Origin: Pseudomonadota bacterium | Lineage (GTDB): Bacteria > Pseudomonadota > Alphaproteobacteria > Rhizobiales > Beijerinckiaceae | Assembly (NCBI GenBank): GCA_021781815.1 | Contig: JAJXWB010000018.1 | Span: 16,316 to 80,315 of the forward strand | Reading direction: 5' to 3' | Length of the DNA: 64,000 bases | Shown here: one piece after another, positions 29,399 to 38,365 of the stretch | Position numbering within the stretch: the stretch's first letter is position 1 | Layout: each line of letters begins with the position of its first letter | Notes under the pieces: generated by a model | What the model was told of the DNA's origin: nothing | The model's database searches: none | Seen by the model: the letters and a program-made list of their open reading frames with translations, nothing else | Program-made: the position numbers and the translations under genes

Positions 29399-30691
29399 AT
29401 GATCCAGAATCTCGCGCGAAAACTGCCGTTTTTTTACGGATGGCTGATCGTCGCCGCCGCCTTCGTCACCATGGGCGTAGGCGTCAACGCGCGCACCGCC
29501 TTTTCGCTGCTGTTTTCGCCGATCGTCAATGAATTCGGCTGGGAGCGCGCAACCGTCGCCGGCGCATTTTCGTTCGGCTTCCTGATCTCCGGCCTCGTCA
29601 GCCCGCTGCTTGGCCGGCTCATGGACACGCGCGGCCCTCGGATCGTCATCGAACTGGGCGTGCTCCTGATGAGCGCCGGCCTGCTTCTGGCGCCGCTGAC
29701 GAGCCAGCCCTGGCACCTCTATCTCACGCTCGGTCTGCTCGTCGGCGGCGGCAGCGTCTGCCTCACCTTCACTGGCCAGTCGCTCTATCTGCCGAACTGG
29801 TTTGTGCGCCGGCGCGGCTTCGCCATGAGCCTCGCCTTTTCCGGCGTCGGCGTCGGCTCCATCATCCTGCTGCCGGCGTTTCAGACATGGATCGAAAAAT
29901 TCGGCTGGCGCACCGCCTGCGTCGTGCTCGGCCTGCTGCTGTTCTGCCTGCTGGCGCCGCTCAATCTGTTCTTGAGCCGCAAGCCGTCCGACCTCGGCCT
30001 CGAGCCGGACGGCGACGCCGCGCATGTCGACGGGCAGGCGCGCCCGCGCAGCAATATCGTCGACCCGGAATGGGCGGCGGTCGACTGGACTCTTTCCCGC
30101 GCACTGAAGACCGGAAGGTTCTGGCTGCTGGCCGTCGGTTATTTCACCGGCTTGTTCACCTGGTACGCAGTGCAGGTCCATCAGACCAAATATCTGGTCG
30201 AGATCGGGTACAGCGCGACTCTGGCGGCCTGGGCGCTGGGCGCCGTCAGCCTTGCCGGCATTCCCGGCCAGATCGGGCTCGGTTGGCTCAGCGACCGCAT
30301 CGGGCGCGAGTGGGTCTGGACCATAGGCTCGTTCGGTTTCGTGCTCACCTATGTCGCGTTGATCGCGATGAAGACCGCGCCGACCACGCCACTGCTCTAC
30401 GCCATGTTTGTCGCGCAAGGACTGCTCGGCTACGGCGTGACGGCCGTGTTCGGCTCGGTCGCCTTCGAGATTTTCGAAGGCAGGAATTACGGCTCGATTT
30501 TCGGCGCGCTGTCGCTGACCTCGCTTGCCGGGGGCGCGGCCGGCCCATTCGTCGCCGGGGAAATCCACGATCTCACCGGCTCCTACGACGCGGCCTTCCT
30601 GCTCTGCATCGTCCTGTGCTTCGTCTCGGCCGGCGCCATCTGGTTCGCCGCGCCGCGAAAAGTGAGGGCGGCGGCGGGAAGGATCGCCTAG
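29399..30691 (+). CDS. Major facilitator superfamily transporter
   Basis: A 430-residue inner-membrane carrier with 12 predicted helices. It starts MIQNLARKLPFFYGWLIVAA; the first half contains GRLMDTRGPR between helices 2 and 3 (the MFS A-motif region), a cytoplasmic loop of about 35 residues follows helix 6, and the second half has LGWLSDRIGRE between helices 8 and 9. The FYGW start and general pattern resemble monocarboxylate/oxalate-formate-type MFS carriers. Substrate unknown. The ATG lies 35 bp after the REP element. Confidence 0.82.
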   Translation: MIQNLARKLPFFYGWLIVAAAFVTMGVGVNARTAFSLLFSPIVNEFGWERATVAGAFSFGFLISGLVSPLLGRLMDTRGPRIVIELGVLLMSAGLLLAPLTSQPWHLYLTLGLLVGGGSVCLTFTGQSLYLPNWFVRRRGFAMSLAFSGVGVGSIILLPAFQTWIEKFGWRTACVVLGLLLFCLLAPLNLFLSRKPSDLGLEPDGDAAHVDGQARPRSNIVDPEWAAVDWTLSRALKTGRFWLLAVGYFTGLFTWYAVQVHQTKYLVEIGYSATLAAWALGAVSLAGIPGQIGLGWLSDRIGREWVWTIGSFGFVLTYVALIAMKTAPTTPLLYAMFVAQGLLGYGVTAVFGSVAFEIFEGRNYGSIFGALSLTSLAGGAAGPFVAGEIHDLTGSYDAAFLLCIVLCFVSAGAIWFAAPRKVRAAAGRIA

Positions 30692-30710
30692 GGCGCCACA
30701 TTCGGGCGCC

Positions 30711-30739
30711 TTGCATGCCCGTGTGCGATCCCCTATAAG
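30711..30739 (+). promoter_or_regulatory. Probable rpsB-tsf promoter
   Basis: TTGCAT (30711-30716) and TATAAG (30734-30739), 17 bp apart. It is placed about 110 bp before rpsB and directly overlaps the left arm of a terminator hairpin, so termination of upstream transcripts and initiation for rpsB share the same bases. Confidence 0.45.
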
Positions 30740-30765
30740 CCCGCCCATCCCACAGGCGGGCTTTT
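30737..30765 (+). terminator. Intrinsic terminator after the MFS gene
   Basis: AAGCCCGCC (30737-30745) pairs perfectly with GGCGGGCTT (30755-30763) around a 9-base loop, and the tail continues TT. It lies 46 bp after the transporter stop. Confidence 0.7.
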
Positions 30766-30796
30766 GCGGATCCTGATTCAAGGATTTGCGTCCGGT

Positions 30797-30818
30797 GGCC
30801 GGAATTCCGGCCTCTTTT
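30797..30818 (+). terminator. Attenuator-like palindrome in the rpsB leader
   Basis: GGCCGG AATT CCGGCC followed by TCTTTT. A tight 6-bp GC stem with four-base loop and T-tail within the untranslated leader, 33 bp before the rpsB start. It could attenuate rpsB-tsf transcription or be part of an S2-responsive leader; inference only. Confidence 0.35.
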
Positions 30819-30850
30819 GTCCGCCGAGGTCCAACCGGAGAACAAAGCAT

Positions 30851-31864
30851 ATGGCGCTTCCTGACGTTTCCATGCGTGGCCTGCTCGAGGCCGGCGCGCA
30901 TTTCGGCCACCAGTCGCACCGCTGGAACCCGAAGATGGCCGAATACATCTTCGGCGCGCGCAACAACATCCACATCATCGACCTCGCCCAGACCGTGCCG
31001 TTGTTCCATCAGGCGCTGAAGGCCGTCTCCGACACGGTCGCCAAGGGCGGTCGCGTGCTGTTCGTCGGGACCAAGCGTCAGGCGCAGGAACAGATTGCCG
31101 ATGCCGCCCGGCGTTCCGCGCAATATTACATCAACGCCCGCTGGCTCGGCGGCATGCTGACCAACTGGAAGACGATTTCCGGCTCGATCAACCGTCTGCG
31201 CAAGCTCGACGAACAGCTCAACGCGGGCGCGTCGGGACTCACCAAGAAAGAGCGGCTGATGCTGTCGCGCGAGCGTGAAAAGCTCGAAAAGGCGCTTGGC
31301 GGCATCAAGGACATGGGCGGCGTGCCTGACCTGATCTTCGTGATCGACACGAACAAGGAGCAGCTTGCCGTGAAGGAGGCCAACCGCCTCAATATTCCGG
31401 TCGCCGCCATCCTCGACACCAATTCCGATCCCGACGGCATCGCCTTCCCGATTCCTGCCAACGACGACGCCGGACGCGCCATCGCGCTGTATTGCGACCT
31501 CGTAGCGCGCGCGGCGATCGACGGCATTTCTCGCAGCCAGGGCGCCTCGGGCGTCGATCTGGGCGCCTCGGAGGAGCCGACGGCGGAAGAACTCCCCGCC
31601 GCGACGGCTGAAGTCGCCGACGAGCCGACTGAAGTTTTCGAGCTGCTGTCCGCCCCGCGCGGCGCGCCGGACGACCTCGCCAAGCTGACGGGCGTCGGCC
31701 CGCAGATTGTCAAGAAGCTGAACGACGGCGGCATCTACCATTACTGGCAGATCGGCGCGATGACGCCTGCTGACGCCGCCAAGGTCGACGCTGACCTCAA
31801 GCTCAATGGCCGCATCGAGCGTGATGGCTGGATCGCCCAGTCCCGCCAGCTCGCCAGCTCCTGA
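30851..31864 (+). CDS. rpsB: 30S ribosomal protein S2 with long C-terminal extension
   Basis: Small-subunit protein needed for S1 recruitment. Residues 1-225 are canonical S2: [63 protein letters not shown]. The protein has 337 residues against about 240 in E. coli. After an acidic linker it ends in a helix-hairpin-helix-like domain, [20 protein letters not shown], then [11 protein letters not shown]. Such extensions are known in Hyphomicrobiales S2. The ATG at 30851 matches family starts. It is followed by tsf, as in most bacteria. Confidence 0.97.
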   Translation: MALPDVSMRGLLEAGAHFGHQSHRWNPKMAEYIFGARNNIHIIDLAQTVPLFHQALKAVSDTVAKGGRVLFVGTKRQAQEQIADAARRSAQYYINARWLGGMLTNWKTISGSINRLRKLDEQLNAGASGLTKKERLMLSREREKLEKALGGIKDMGGVPDLIFVIDTNKEQLAVKEANRLNIPVAAILDTNSDPDGIAFPIPANDDAGRAIALYCDLVARAAIDGISRSQGASGVDLGASEEPTAEELPAATAEVADEPTEVFELLSAPRGAPDDLAKLTGVGPQIVKKLNDGGIYHYWQIGAMTPADAAKVDADLKLNGRIERDGWIAQSRQLASS

Positions 31865-31964
31865 ACCGGAGCGGCGTCCGCCGCTTCAAACGTCACATCA
31901 TCGGACTAAATCAGGCCTGCCTCCTCGGAGGCGGGCCGACATTGCTAGAAAAGGACTCTTCGTT

Positions 31965-32894
31965 ATGGCCACGATCTCTGCCGCCATGGTCAAGGACCTG
32001 CGCGAAAAAACCGGCGCCGGCATGATGGATTGCAAGGTCGCGCTCGGCGAGACGAACGGCGACATCGAGGCCGCCATCGACTGGCTGCGCAAAAAGGGCC
32101 TCAGCAAGGCCGCCAAGAAGTCCGGCCGCATCGCGGCCGAGGGCCTCGTCGCCGCGCTTGTGCGCGACAATGCGGGCGTGGTCGTTGAGGTGAACTCCGA
32201 AACCGACTTCGTCGCGCGCAACGAGGAATTCCAGGCGATCGCCCGCACGATCGCGGCCGTTGCGCTGGAGAAGGGCGACACCGACGTGGAAACGCTGCTG
32301 AAGCAGCATTATCCTGGCGGCGCTGCTACAGTCGCGGATGCCCTTTCCAACGCCATCGCTACCATCGGCGAGAACATGACGCTGCGTCGCGCCGCGTCGC
32401 TCACCGTGGCGGATGGCGTCATCGGACAGTACGTCCACGCGCCGATCGCCGACGGTCTCGGCAAGATCGCGGTCATTGTCGCGCTCGAATCGAAGGGCGA
32501 CAAATCGGTCCTCGCGCCGCTCGCGCGGCAGCTTGCGATGCATGTCGCGGCCGCCTCGCCGATCGCGCTCGACGGCGCCAGCATCGATCCGGCCGTGATC
32601 GCGCGCGAAAAGGCGGTGCTCGCCGACAAGAACGCTGGCAAGCCTGCGCATGTTCTGGAGAAAATCGTCGAATCGGGTCTCAAGACCTATTTCAAGGAAG
32701 TGACGCTGGTGGATCAGGTCTCGATCCATGCCGATCATGGCGGCAAGTCAGTCGGGCAGGCCGTCAAGGAACTCGAAAGCAAGGCCGGCGCCCCGATCGT
32801 CATCAAGGGCTTTGTGCGTTATGGTCTCGGCGAGGGCATCGAGAAGCCGGTCGATGATTTCGCCAGCGAAGTCGCCGCCGCCGCCAAGGGCTGA
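31965..32894 (+). CDS. tsf: Elongation factor Ts
   Basis: Nucleotide exchange factor for EF-Tu. The 309 residues start [20 protein letters not shown], containing the family signature [16 protein letters not shown], and include [15 protein letters not shown] and the dimerisation domain. The intergenic 100 bp after rpsB holds a hairpin (GCCTGCCTCC with GGAGGCGGGC, 31917-31938) without a T-tail, perhaps an mRNA stabiliser or processing site. A strong terminator follows the gene. Confidence 0.97.
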   Translation: MATISAAMVKDLREKTGAGMMDCKVALGETNGDIEAAIDWLRKKGLSKAAKKSGRIAAEGLVAALVRDNAGVVVEVNSETDFVARNEEFQAIARTIAAVALEKGDTDVETLLKQHYPGGAATVADALSNAIATIGENMTLRRAASLTVADGVIGQYVHAPIADGLGKIAVIVALESKGDKSVLAPLARQLAMHVAAASPIALDGASIDPAVIAREKAVLADKNAGKPAHVLEKIVESGLKTYFKEVTLVDQVSIHADHGGKSVGQAVKELESKAGAPIVIKGFVRYGLGEGIEKPVDDFASEVAAAAKG

Positions 32895-32940
32895 GCGACC
32901 GTCGCTTTCCAAAGGCGCGGCGTCGTCGCGCAGAAGGTTC

Positions 32941-32973
32941 AACGCCGTCCGCGAGAGCGGGCGGCGTTTTTTT
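32941..32973 (+). terminator. Intrinsic terminator of the rpsB-tsf operon
   Basis: AACGCCGTCCGC pairs with GCGGGCGGCGTT (one G-U) around a GAGA loop, followed by five further T residues. Textbook form, 46 bp after the tsf stop. Confidence 0.92.
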
Positions 32974-33420
32974 GCTTGCGCAATGATGACCAAAGTCACG
33001 TCCCGCGCATGACCAGCGACACTCGTTCCGCAGCGTGAGCGGGGGCATGTTCGCATCATTGATGGCGTTGGTTCGGAACGCGGAAGTTGACGGAACGCAA
33101 GGAGTTAAGCGCCGCAATCACGGCCTTGCCTCCTGGCGGCGTTTCAATGGTTTGCAGTGCGGCGACGCCGCGCAGCAGCGCGCATTTTTTAACCAAAGCC
33201 TACTCTGTCGACGCTGCGGGCCGCGAGGCGCAAGGCGTCGACCTTACGATGCTCGGGCGTCCGCCCGGCAGCAAGGGATTAGCCGGCGCAGGCTCGGCGT
33301 TGTTCGGCGACGGACGCGCAGAAAACTGACCGGAGTTGTTCGTCTACTCGAGCGCGATGTCGTTTCTGGCCGGGACGGCGTCGGGCAAGCGGCGGTTTTC
33401 CGTCGCGCGGGCGGACGAGC
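32974..33420 (+). other. Region without a recognised gene, bounded by two forward terminators
   Basis: About 450 bp. An open frame of 80 codons runs from a TTG at 33087 to 33329 (it contains HFLTKAYSVDAAGREAQGVD), but it has no clear ribosome site, mixed third-position composition and no family I recognise. Because a strong forward terminator follows at 33421, something is probably transcribed through here: either that small protein or a small RNA. Confidence 0.3.
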
Positions 33421-33460
33421 GGAGGAGCGGCGTCCCCCATGCCGCTCCTCCTTTTATTTT
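33421..33460 (+). terminator. Strong intrinsic terminator with no assigned upstream gene
   Basis: GGAGGAGCGGC and GCCGCTCCTCC form a perfect 11-bp stem with a 9-base loop, followed by TTTTATTTT. The T-tail is on the forward strand only, so it does not serve the reverse-strand radical SAM gene that ends at 33500. Confidence 0.88.
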
Positions 33461-33499
33461 CCGCGCCTTTGTCCCTTTTCAGCCCTGCGTCGACCGCCG

Positions 33500-35074
33500 C
33501 TAGGCGGTGATCAGCGGTTTCTGGACCTTCCTCGGCTCAGACGGCAGCGGCTCCAGCGCCAGATGCGGCTCCCAGTAATGGCCCGCCTCGAACATGTGCC
33601 GCACCTGCGCGTATTGCACGAGGATACGGGTGACCAGCGCCGCGGTCGCCGGCCGCCTGGCCGACGCGCTCCATACCGCGCTCCACATTTTCTTCTCGCG
33701 CTCGCCCATGCGGCGCACGTCGAGCGCAACCTGAAGGCACTGCTTGTCGATGTCGCGCAGCGAGCCGAGATCCATCTGCTCGGGGCCGGCGTCCGGCAGG
33801 GCGCGGCCACAGGTTTCTATGAACTTCATCATGCGTTCGCCGAACGCTTCCGGCGAATAGAGCGTGTTCGACAGGCGTTGCAGGCCGTCCTGCAGGTCAT
33901 CGGCTGTCATGCCGATCGGCCGGATGTTGGATGCCCAGGGTACGCCCTGCGCCGCAGGATCTATATTCGCGAGGCGCCCCTCGCGCTGTATGCGGGCCTT
34001 CAGCGGCGTCGAATCCGACGCGATGAGTGCGCCGAGGCTGAACATCGGCACCGACGTCGTCTGAGCGAAATCGTATTGAGCGTTGAACACGTCGAGATTG
34101 TCGGCGTCGAAGCCGACGATCATGCCGCCCATGACGGAAATGCCATGGTCGACGAGCTTCTGCACTTCCTTGGCGAGATCTACCTTCAGGTTCTGTCTCT
34201 TGCCGGTTTCGCGCAGACTTTCGACGTTCGGCGTTTCGATGCCGACGAAAACCTGTGTGATGCCGGCCGCCGCCGACATGCGCAGCATCTCCTCGTCGCG
34301 CGTCACGTCGATCGACATCTGCGAGACGAAATGCATCCGCTTGTCGCGCCGCCACCATGCCAGCGCCTCCAGCAGTTCCTTGGCGCGGCTGCGATAGGCG
34401 GTCAGGTTGTCGTCGGCGAGGAACACATGCCTGTATCCGAGCTGGTAAAGCGTCTCGACCTCGGCGATCACGTTGGCGATCGGCTTGTGCCGCTGCTTGC
34501 GGCCAAGATACTGGATGACGTCGCAGAATTCGCATTCGAAAGGGCAGCCGCGAGAGGTCTGGATCGCACCCAGCAGGGCGCGGTCGTTCCGGTAGAGCTC
34601 CCACCTTGGCGCAGGCGTTCTGGACAGGTCCGGCTTGCCTCCGACATACTCGTCCTTGGGCTTTCCCGCCCGCAGGTCCGAAAAGAGGTCGGCCGCGATC
34701 TCCTCGGCCTCGCCGCGCACCAGCACGTCGCAATGGTTGCGCACGAGTTCGGGGCTGAGGCTGGCGAACGGGCCGCCGATGATGACTTTCTTGCCGCGCC
34801 GCCGGAATTCGTCGGCGATCGCCGCCATGCGGCGGCGCTGACTGATCTTGCCGGTGATGGCGATCCAGTCTGCATCCGATTCAAAATCCACGGGCGAAAT
34901 GGATTCGTCGCAGATCGATACCTCGAAATCGGCGGGAGCCAGCGCGGCGACCGTAACAGATGTAAGATCGGCCATCATGATGCCGGGCGTTCCGCCCGAG
35001 GCGGCGAGCACCTCGGCGCCAAAATAAGTTGGGAAATCAGCAGCTGGATTGATGATGAGAATGGACGCGGACAC
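33500..35074 (-). CDS. B12-binding-domain radical SAM protein
   Basis: A 524-residue enzyme. The N-terminal 140 residues fit a cobalamin-binding domain (VIIGGPFASLSPELVRNHCD, VLVRGEAEE). The radical SAM core follows, with its C-x3-C-x2-C cluster site in QTSRGCPFECEFCDVIQYLG near residue 178. The C-terminal part (DSTPLKARIQREGRL, LYSPEAFGERMMKF) resembles DUF4070-type tails. Family members are methylases or other radical modifiers of lipids, peptides or natural products; this one cannot be assigned. I considered hopanoid 2-methyltransferase and do not find enough to claim it. GTG start. It stands alone on the reverse strand between tsf and pyrH. Confidence 0.85.
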   Translation of the reverse strand: MSASILIINPAADFPTYFGAEVLAASGGTPGIMMADLTSVTVAALAPADFEVSICDESISPVDFESDADWIAITGKISQRRRMAAIADEFRRRGKKVIIGGPFASLSPELVRNHCDVLVRGEAEEIAADLFSDLRAGKPKDEYVGGKPDLSRTPAPRWELYRNDRALLGAIQTSRGCPFECEFCDVIQYLGRKQRHKPIANVIAEVETLYQLGYRHVFLADDNLTAYRSRAKELLEALAWWRRDKRMHFVSQMSIDVTRDEEMLRMSAAAGITQVFVGIETPNVESLRETGKRQNLKVDLAKEVQKLVDHGISVMGGMIVGFDADNLDVFNAQYDFAQTTSVPMFSLGALIASDSTPLKARIQREGRLANIDPAAQGVPWASNIRPIGMTADDLQDGLQRLSNTLYSPEAFGERMMKFIETCGRALPDAGPEQMDLGSLRDIDKQCLQVALDVRRMGEREKKMWSAVWSASARRPATAALVTRILVQYAQVRHMFEAGHYWEPHLALEPLPSEPRKVQKPLITA

Positions 35075-35226
35075 GGGGGACGCCTCTCGTTAAAAGCAAT
35101 TAACTATCGCTGCGGCTCCATTCCGACGCAACTGGCTCGCGCGATTTTACTTTGAAAGCCCGCTGCACGGGTCCGGGCGAATGGCTCGCCTTGTCGCTGG
35201 ACCGGCTATTCCTTATGAAGACGCGC

Positions 35227-35246
35227 CGTCGGCCGTCCGGCCGACG
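35227..35246 (+). other. Perfect hairpin in the pyrH leader
   Basis: CGTCGGCC, loop GTCC, GGCCGACG, ending 23 bp before the pyrH ATG. No T-tail. It may affect translation or stability of the pyrH mRNA. A weak promoter-like pair, TTGTCG at 35191 and TATGAA at 35214, precedes it with 17-bp spacing. Confidence 0.35.
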
Positions 35247-35269
35247 AGTCGCAATGGGATTTTCGCCTC

Positions 35270-36007
35270 ATGAACTCCTCCCCTGCGCGGCCGCGTTGGA
35301 AACGCATTCTGGTCAAGTTGTCCGGCGAGGCGCTGATGGGCGAACTCAGCCATGGCCTCGACCAGGCGACGCTGACCCGCATCGCGCGCGATCTGGCGGA
35401 CACTGCTGCGCTTGGGGTTGAAATCGCGGTCGTGGTCGGCGGCGGAAATTTCTTCCGCGGCATTCAGGGAGCCGACAAAGGGATCGAGCGCGCGCGCGCC
35501 GATTCCATCGGCATGCTGGCGACCGTCATGAACGCGCTGGCGCTGGAGCAGGCGATCGAACGGGAGAGGCAGCCGGCGCGCGCTCTTTCGGCGATCGCGA
35601 TGCCGGCGATCTGCCAACCCTATTCGCGTCAGGCCGCGCTCAATCACCTGGCCAAGGGCCGTGTCGTGGTGCTCGCAGGCGGCACAGGCAATCCATTCTT
35701 CACGACCGACACCGGCGCGGCGCTGCGCGCCGCCGAACTCTCCGCCGACGCGCTGCTGAAAGCCACTCAGGTGGACGGCGTCTACACAGCGGATCCGAAA
35801 AAGGATCCGAACGCCTGCCGGTACGAGACCCTCACCCATGAGGAGGCGATCGAAAAGCGCCTTGCCGTCATGGATACCGCGGCCTTCGCTCTTGCCCGCG
35901 AGAACCGTATTCCGATAATCGTCTTTTCCATCGCCGGGCCGGGCGCCATTCGCGGCGCGATCGAGGGAACGGGACGGTCGACTCTGGTGACGCCGTCTGA
36001 CGGTTGA
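35270..36007 (+). CDS. pyrH: UMP kinase
   Basis: Phosphorylates UMP to UDP in pyrimidine nucleotide synthesis; an amino-acid-kinase-fold hexamer. The 245 residues include [47 protein letters not shown] and [15 protein letters not shown], all standard. It starts the run pyrH-frr-uppS-cdsA-dxr-rseP-bamA that couples translation, isoprenoid and envelope genes. Confidence 0.97.
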   Translation: MNSSPARPRWKRILVKLSGEALMGELSHGLDQATLTRIARDLADTAALGVEIAVVVGGGNFFRGIQGADKGIERARADSIGMLATVMNALALEQAIERERQPARALSAIAMPAICQPYSRQAALNHLAKGRVVVLAGGTGNPFFTTDTGAALRAAELSADALLKATQVDGVYTADPKKDPNACRYETLTHEEAIEKRLAVMDTAAFALARENRIPIIVFSIAGPGAIRGAIEGTGRSTLVTPSDG

Positions 36008-36056
36008 GCGACGAGGGCGTGCGTTCTGTCGCGCGTCCGCAAGAACAGGTGACGAA

Positions 36057-36617
36057 ATGTCCGATGCATTCGATCTCAACGACCTCAAGCGTCGCATGCA
36101 AGCGTCCATAGCCGCGCTGAAGCACGAACTTGGAGGCTTGCGGACCGGCCGCGCGTCCGCCAGCCTGGTCGAGCCTATCCACGTCGAGGCCTATGGCCAG
36201 TCGATGCCGATGAACCAGGTCGCGACCGTGTCCATACCGGAACCGCGCCTGATCGCGATCCAGGTCTGGGACAAGGGCATGGTGCAGGCGGTCGACAAGG
36301 CGATCCGCGTCTCCAATCTCGGCCTCTCGCCGACGATCGAGGGGCAGATCCTGCGCATCCGCCTGCCCGAACTGAACGAGCAGCGCCGCCGCGAATTGGT
36401 CAAGGTCGCGCACAAATATGCAGAGGAGGCGCGTGTCGCCGTCCGCCATATTCGCCGCGACGGTCTCGACGTTCTCAAGAAACGGTTGAAGGATCATGCG
36501 ATCGGCGAGGACGATGAGAAGCGTCACGAGAGCGAGGTCCAGAAGGCCACCGACGCCGCGATCGCCGAGGTGGATCAGGTTCTCGCCCAGAAAGAAAAGG
36601 AAATCATGCAGGTCTAG
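36057..36617 (+). CDS. frr: Ribosome recycling factor
   Basis: Works with EF-G to split post-termination ribosomes. The 186-residue protein shows [20 protein letters not shown] followed by TGRAS, the PLNQ-like region [29 protein letters not shown] and the C-terminal coiled helix ending QKEKEIMQV. Standard size and location 49 bp after pyrH. Confidence 0.97.
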   Translation: MSDAFDLNDLKRRMQASIAALKHELGGLRTGRASASLVEPIHVEAYGQSMPMNQVATVSIPEPRLIAIQVWDKGMVQAVDKAIRVSNLGLSPTIEGQILRIRLPELNEQRRRELVKVAHKYAEEARVAVRHIRRDGLDVLKKRLKDHAIGEDDEKRHESEVQKATDAAIAEVDQVLAQKEKEIMQV

Positions 36618-36677
36618 CCGGCGAGGCCGGAATTCGTGCTTGATGCGCGCGCCGATCTGGCGCGACGAAGGAGCCAG

Positions 36678-37475
36678 ATGGACGAGGTCGATACGGTAAG
36701 CGCCGCTGAAGCGATGGCCGATCCGCCGACGCAGTATGCGTGCGCCGGCGCGCCCGTTCACGTCGGCATCATCATGGACGGCAACGGCCGTTGGGCCGAG
36801 CAGCGTTCGCTGCCGCGGTTCGAGGGGCATCGCCGCGGCGTCGAGGCGCTCAGGCGCACGGTCCGCGCCGCGATCGATCTGGGCATCGGCTATTTGACCG
36901 TCTATTCCTTTTCCTCGGAAAACTGGACGCGCCCGAAGGATGAAGTGCGCGGCCTGATGGGACTGCTCAAGCGGTTTATCCGCAAGGATCTTGCGGAATT
37001 GCACGCCAACGGCGTCCGTATCCGCGTCATCGGCGAGCGGGCGGGGCTGCCGAGCGACATCGGTCCGCTGCTGACGGAGGCGGAGGAGATGACGCGCGCC
37101 AATGCCGGCCTCGTCCTCGTCGTCGCCTTTAACTATGGCGGCCGTCAGGAGATCGTCGCCGCGGCGCGCGCTCTGGCGGCGGAGGCCGCCGCAGGGCGGC
37201 TCGATCCCTCGCGCATCGATGCGGATCTGTTCCAGTCCCGGCTCAGCACCGCAGGACTCCCTGACCCCGATCTCGTGATCCGCACCTCCGGCGAGCAGCG
37301 CCTGTCGAATTTTCTGCCCTGGCAGGCCGCTTATTCTGAACTCGTCTTCACCTCCGTGCTGTGGCCGGATTTCGACCGCGCCTGCCTTGAGCACGCGCTC
37401 GCCGAATTCTCGCGTCGGGAGCGCCGGTTTGGAGGCGTCGGCATTGCGGCGCTGGCGCAGAAGACAGCCTCGTGA
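36678..37475 (+). CDS. uppS: Undecaprenyl diphosphate synthase (cis-prenyltransferase)
   Basis: Extends farnesyl diphosphate to the C55 carrier for peptidoglycan and LPS. The 265 residues carry the substrate-binding [43 protein letters not shown], and the C-terminal [20 protein letters not shown], all diagnostic. I chose the ATG at 36678 because AGGAG sits 5 bases before it; a GTG 14 codons upstream is in frame but lacks one. The stop overlaps the cdsA start (GTGA). Confidence 0.95.
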   Translation: MDEVDTVSAAEAMADPPTQYACAGAPVHVGIIMDGNGRWAEQRSLPRFEGHRRGVEALRRTVRAAIDLGIGYLTVYSFSSENWTRPKDEVRGLMGLLKRFIRKDLAELHANGVRIRVIGERAGLPSDIGPLLTEAEEMTRANAGLVLVVAFNYGGRQEIVAAARALAAEAAAGRLDPSRIDADLFQSRLSTAGLPDPDLVIRTSGEQRLSNFLPWQAAYSELVFTSVLWPDFDRACLEHALAEFSRRERRFGGVGIAALAQKTAS

Positions 37476-38365
37476 CCTCGCCGGACCGGGCGGCCGGGCA
37501 GGGGGAAGCGCGGGTCGGCAAATCCGGCGGTTTCGCCGATCTCAAGACGCGCATCATGTCGGCGATCGTGATGATCGCGCTCGCGGTGGGAACGCTGGTC
37601 GCCGGCGGTCCCGTGTTTACTTTGTTCTGGATTGCTGCGGCGGTCGCGATCGTTTGGGAGTGGCAGGCGCTGATCGGCGGCGGCCGGCGCCGTCCCAGGT
37701 TCTTCTCCGCCGCCGCCGCGCTTGCGGTCGCCGGCGGGTTTGCGGCGCAACTCTGGCCGGAACGGGCGGCGGCGGTCATCCTGTGCGGCGCGCTTGTCGT
37801 CGCCCTGCTCGCGGACCGGGGGCTGCGCGTGTGGGCCGGCGCCGGGGTTGTTTACGCCGGCGCGCTGGAACTCGCGATCTGCGCCATCAAGCCGCCATTT
37901 CCTCCGTTGATCGAGTCGCAAGCAAGCGCGCGCGCGATCGTCTGGCTGTTCGCCGTCGTCTGGGGCACCGATGTTATGGCCTATTTCGGTGGACGGCTGA
38001 TCGGCGGCCCGAAGCTCTGGCCCCGCGTGTCGGCGGGAAAGACCTGGTCCGGAACTCTCGTCGGCGTCGCGAGCGGCGCGTTGCTCGGGCTCGCCGTCGC
38101 GCTGTTTCGCGCGCAGGCCCCGGTTTCGATTGCGCCCATTCTGGCCTGCGGGCTTGTGGCGGCGGCCTTTGCGCAGGCCGGCGATCTGCTCGAATCTTCG
38201 ATCAAGCGCCGGTTCGGCGTAAAGGATTCGAGCCGTCTCATCCCCGGCCACGGCGGGGTCATGGACAGGCTGGATGGGTTTGTCGCTGCGGCGCTTTTCG
38301 TCGCTGCGCTTGGCGCGGTCCGCGCGTGGCCGTCCGTAGCTGAAGGATTGTTTCAATGGCCGTGA
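37472..38365 (+). CDS. cdsA: Phosphatidate cytidylyltransferase (CDP-diglyceride synthase)
   Basis: Makes CDP-diacylglycerol, the phospholipid precursor. The 297-residue membrane protein has about eight hydrophobic helices and the CDP-DAG synthase signature [20 protein letters not shown], followed by [11 protein letters not shown] start overlapping the uppS stop by 4 bp; its 3' end overlaps dxr by 10 bp. Confidence 0.95.
   Translation: MTSPDRAAGQGEARVGKSGGFADLKTRIMSAIVMIALAVGTLVAGGPVFTLFWIAAAVAIVWEWQALIGGGRRRPRFFSAAAALAVAGGFAAQLWPERAAAVILCGALVVALLADRGLRVWAGAGVVYAGALELAICAIKPPFPPLIESQASARAIVWLFAVVWGTDVMAYFGGRLIGGPKLWPRVSAGKTWSGTLVGVASGALLGLAVALFRAQAPVSIAPILACGLVAAAFAQAGDLLESSIKRRFGVKDSSRLIPGHGGVMDRLDGFVAAALFVAALGAVRAWPSVAEGLFQWP

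Noticed and set aside
33087..33329. 80-codon frame as a definite gene
   Set aside because: TTG start without a clear ribosome site and no recognisable family; kept only as a possibility inside the gene-free region.
33500..35074. Assignment as hopanoid 2-methyltransferase HpnP
   Set aside because: Only the general B12-radical SAM layout is shared; no HpnP-specific feature could be confirmed by eye.
33035..35155. Long forward frame opposite the radical SAM gene
   Set aside because: It is the mirror of the well-supported reverse-strand enzyme, arginine-rich and without any domain.
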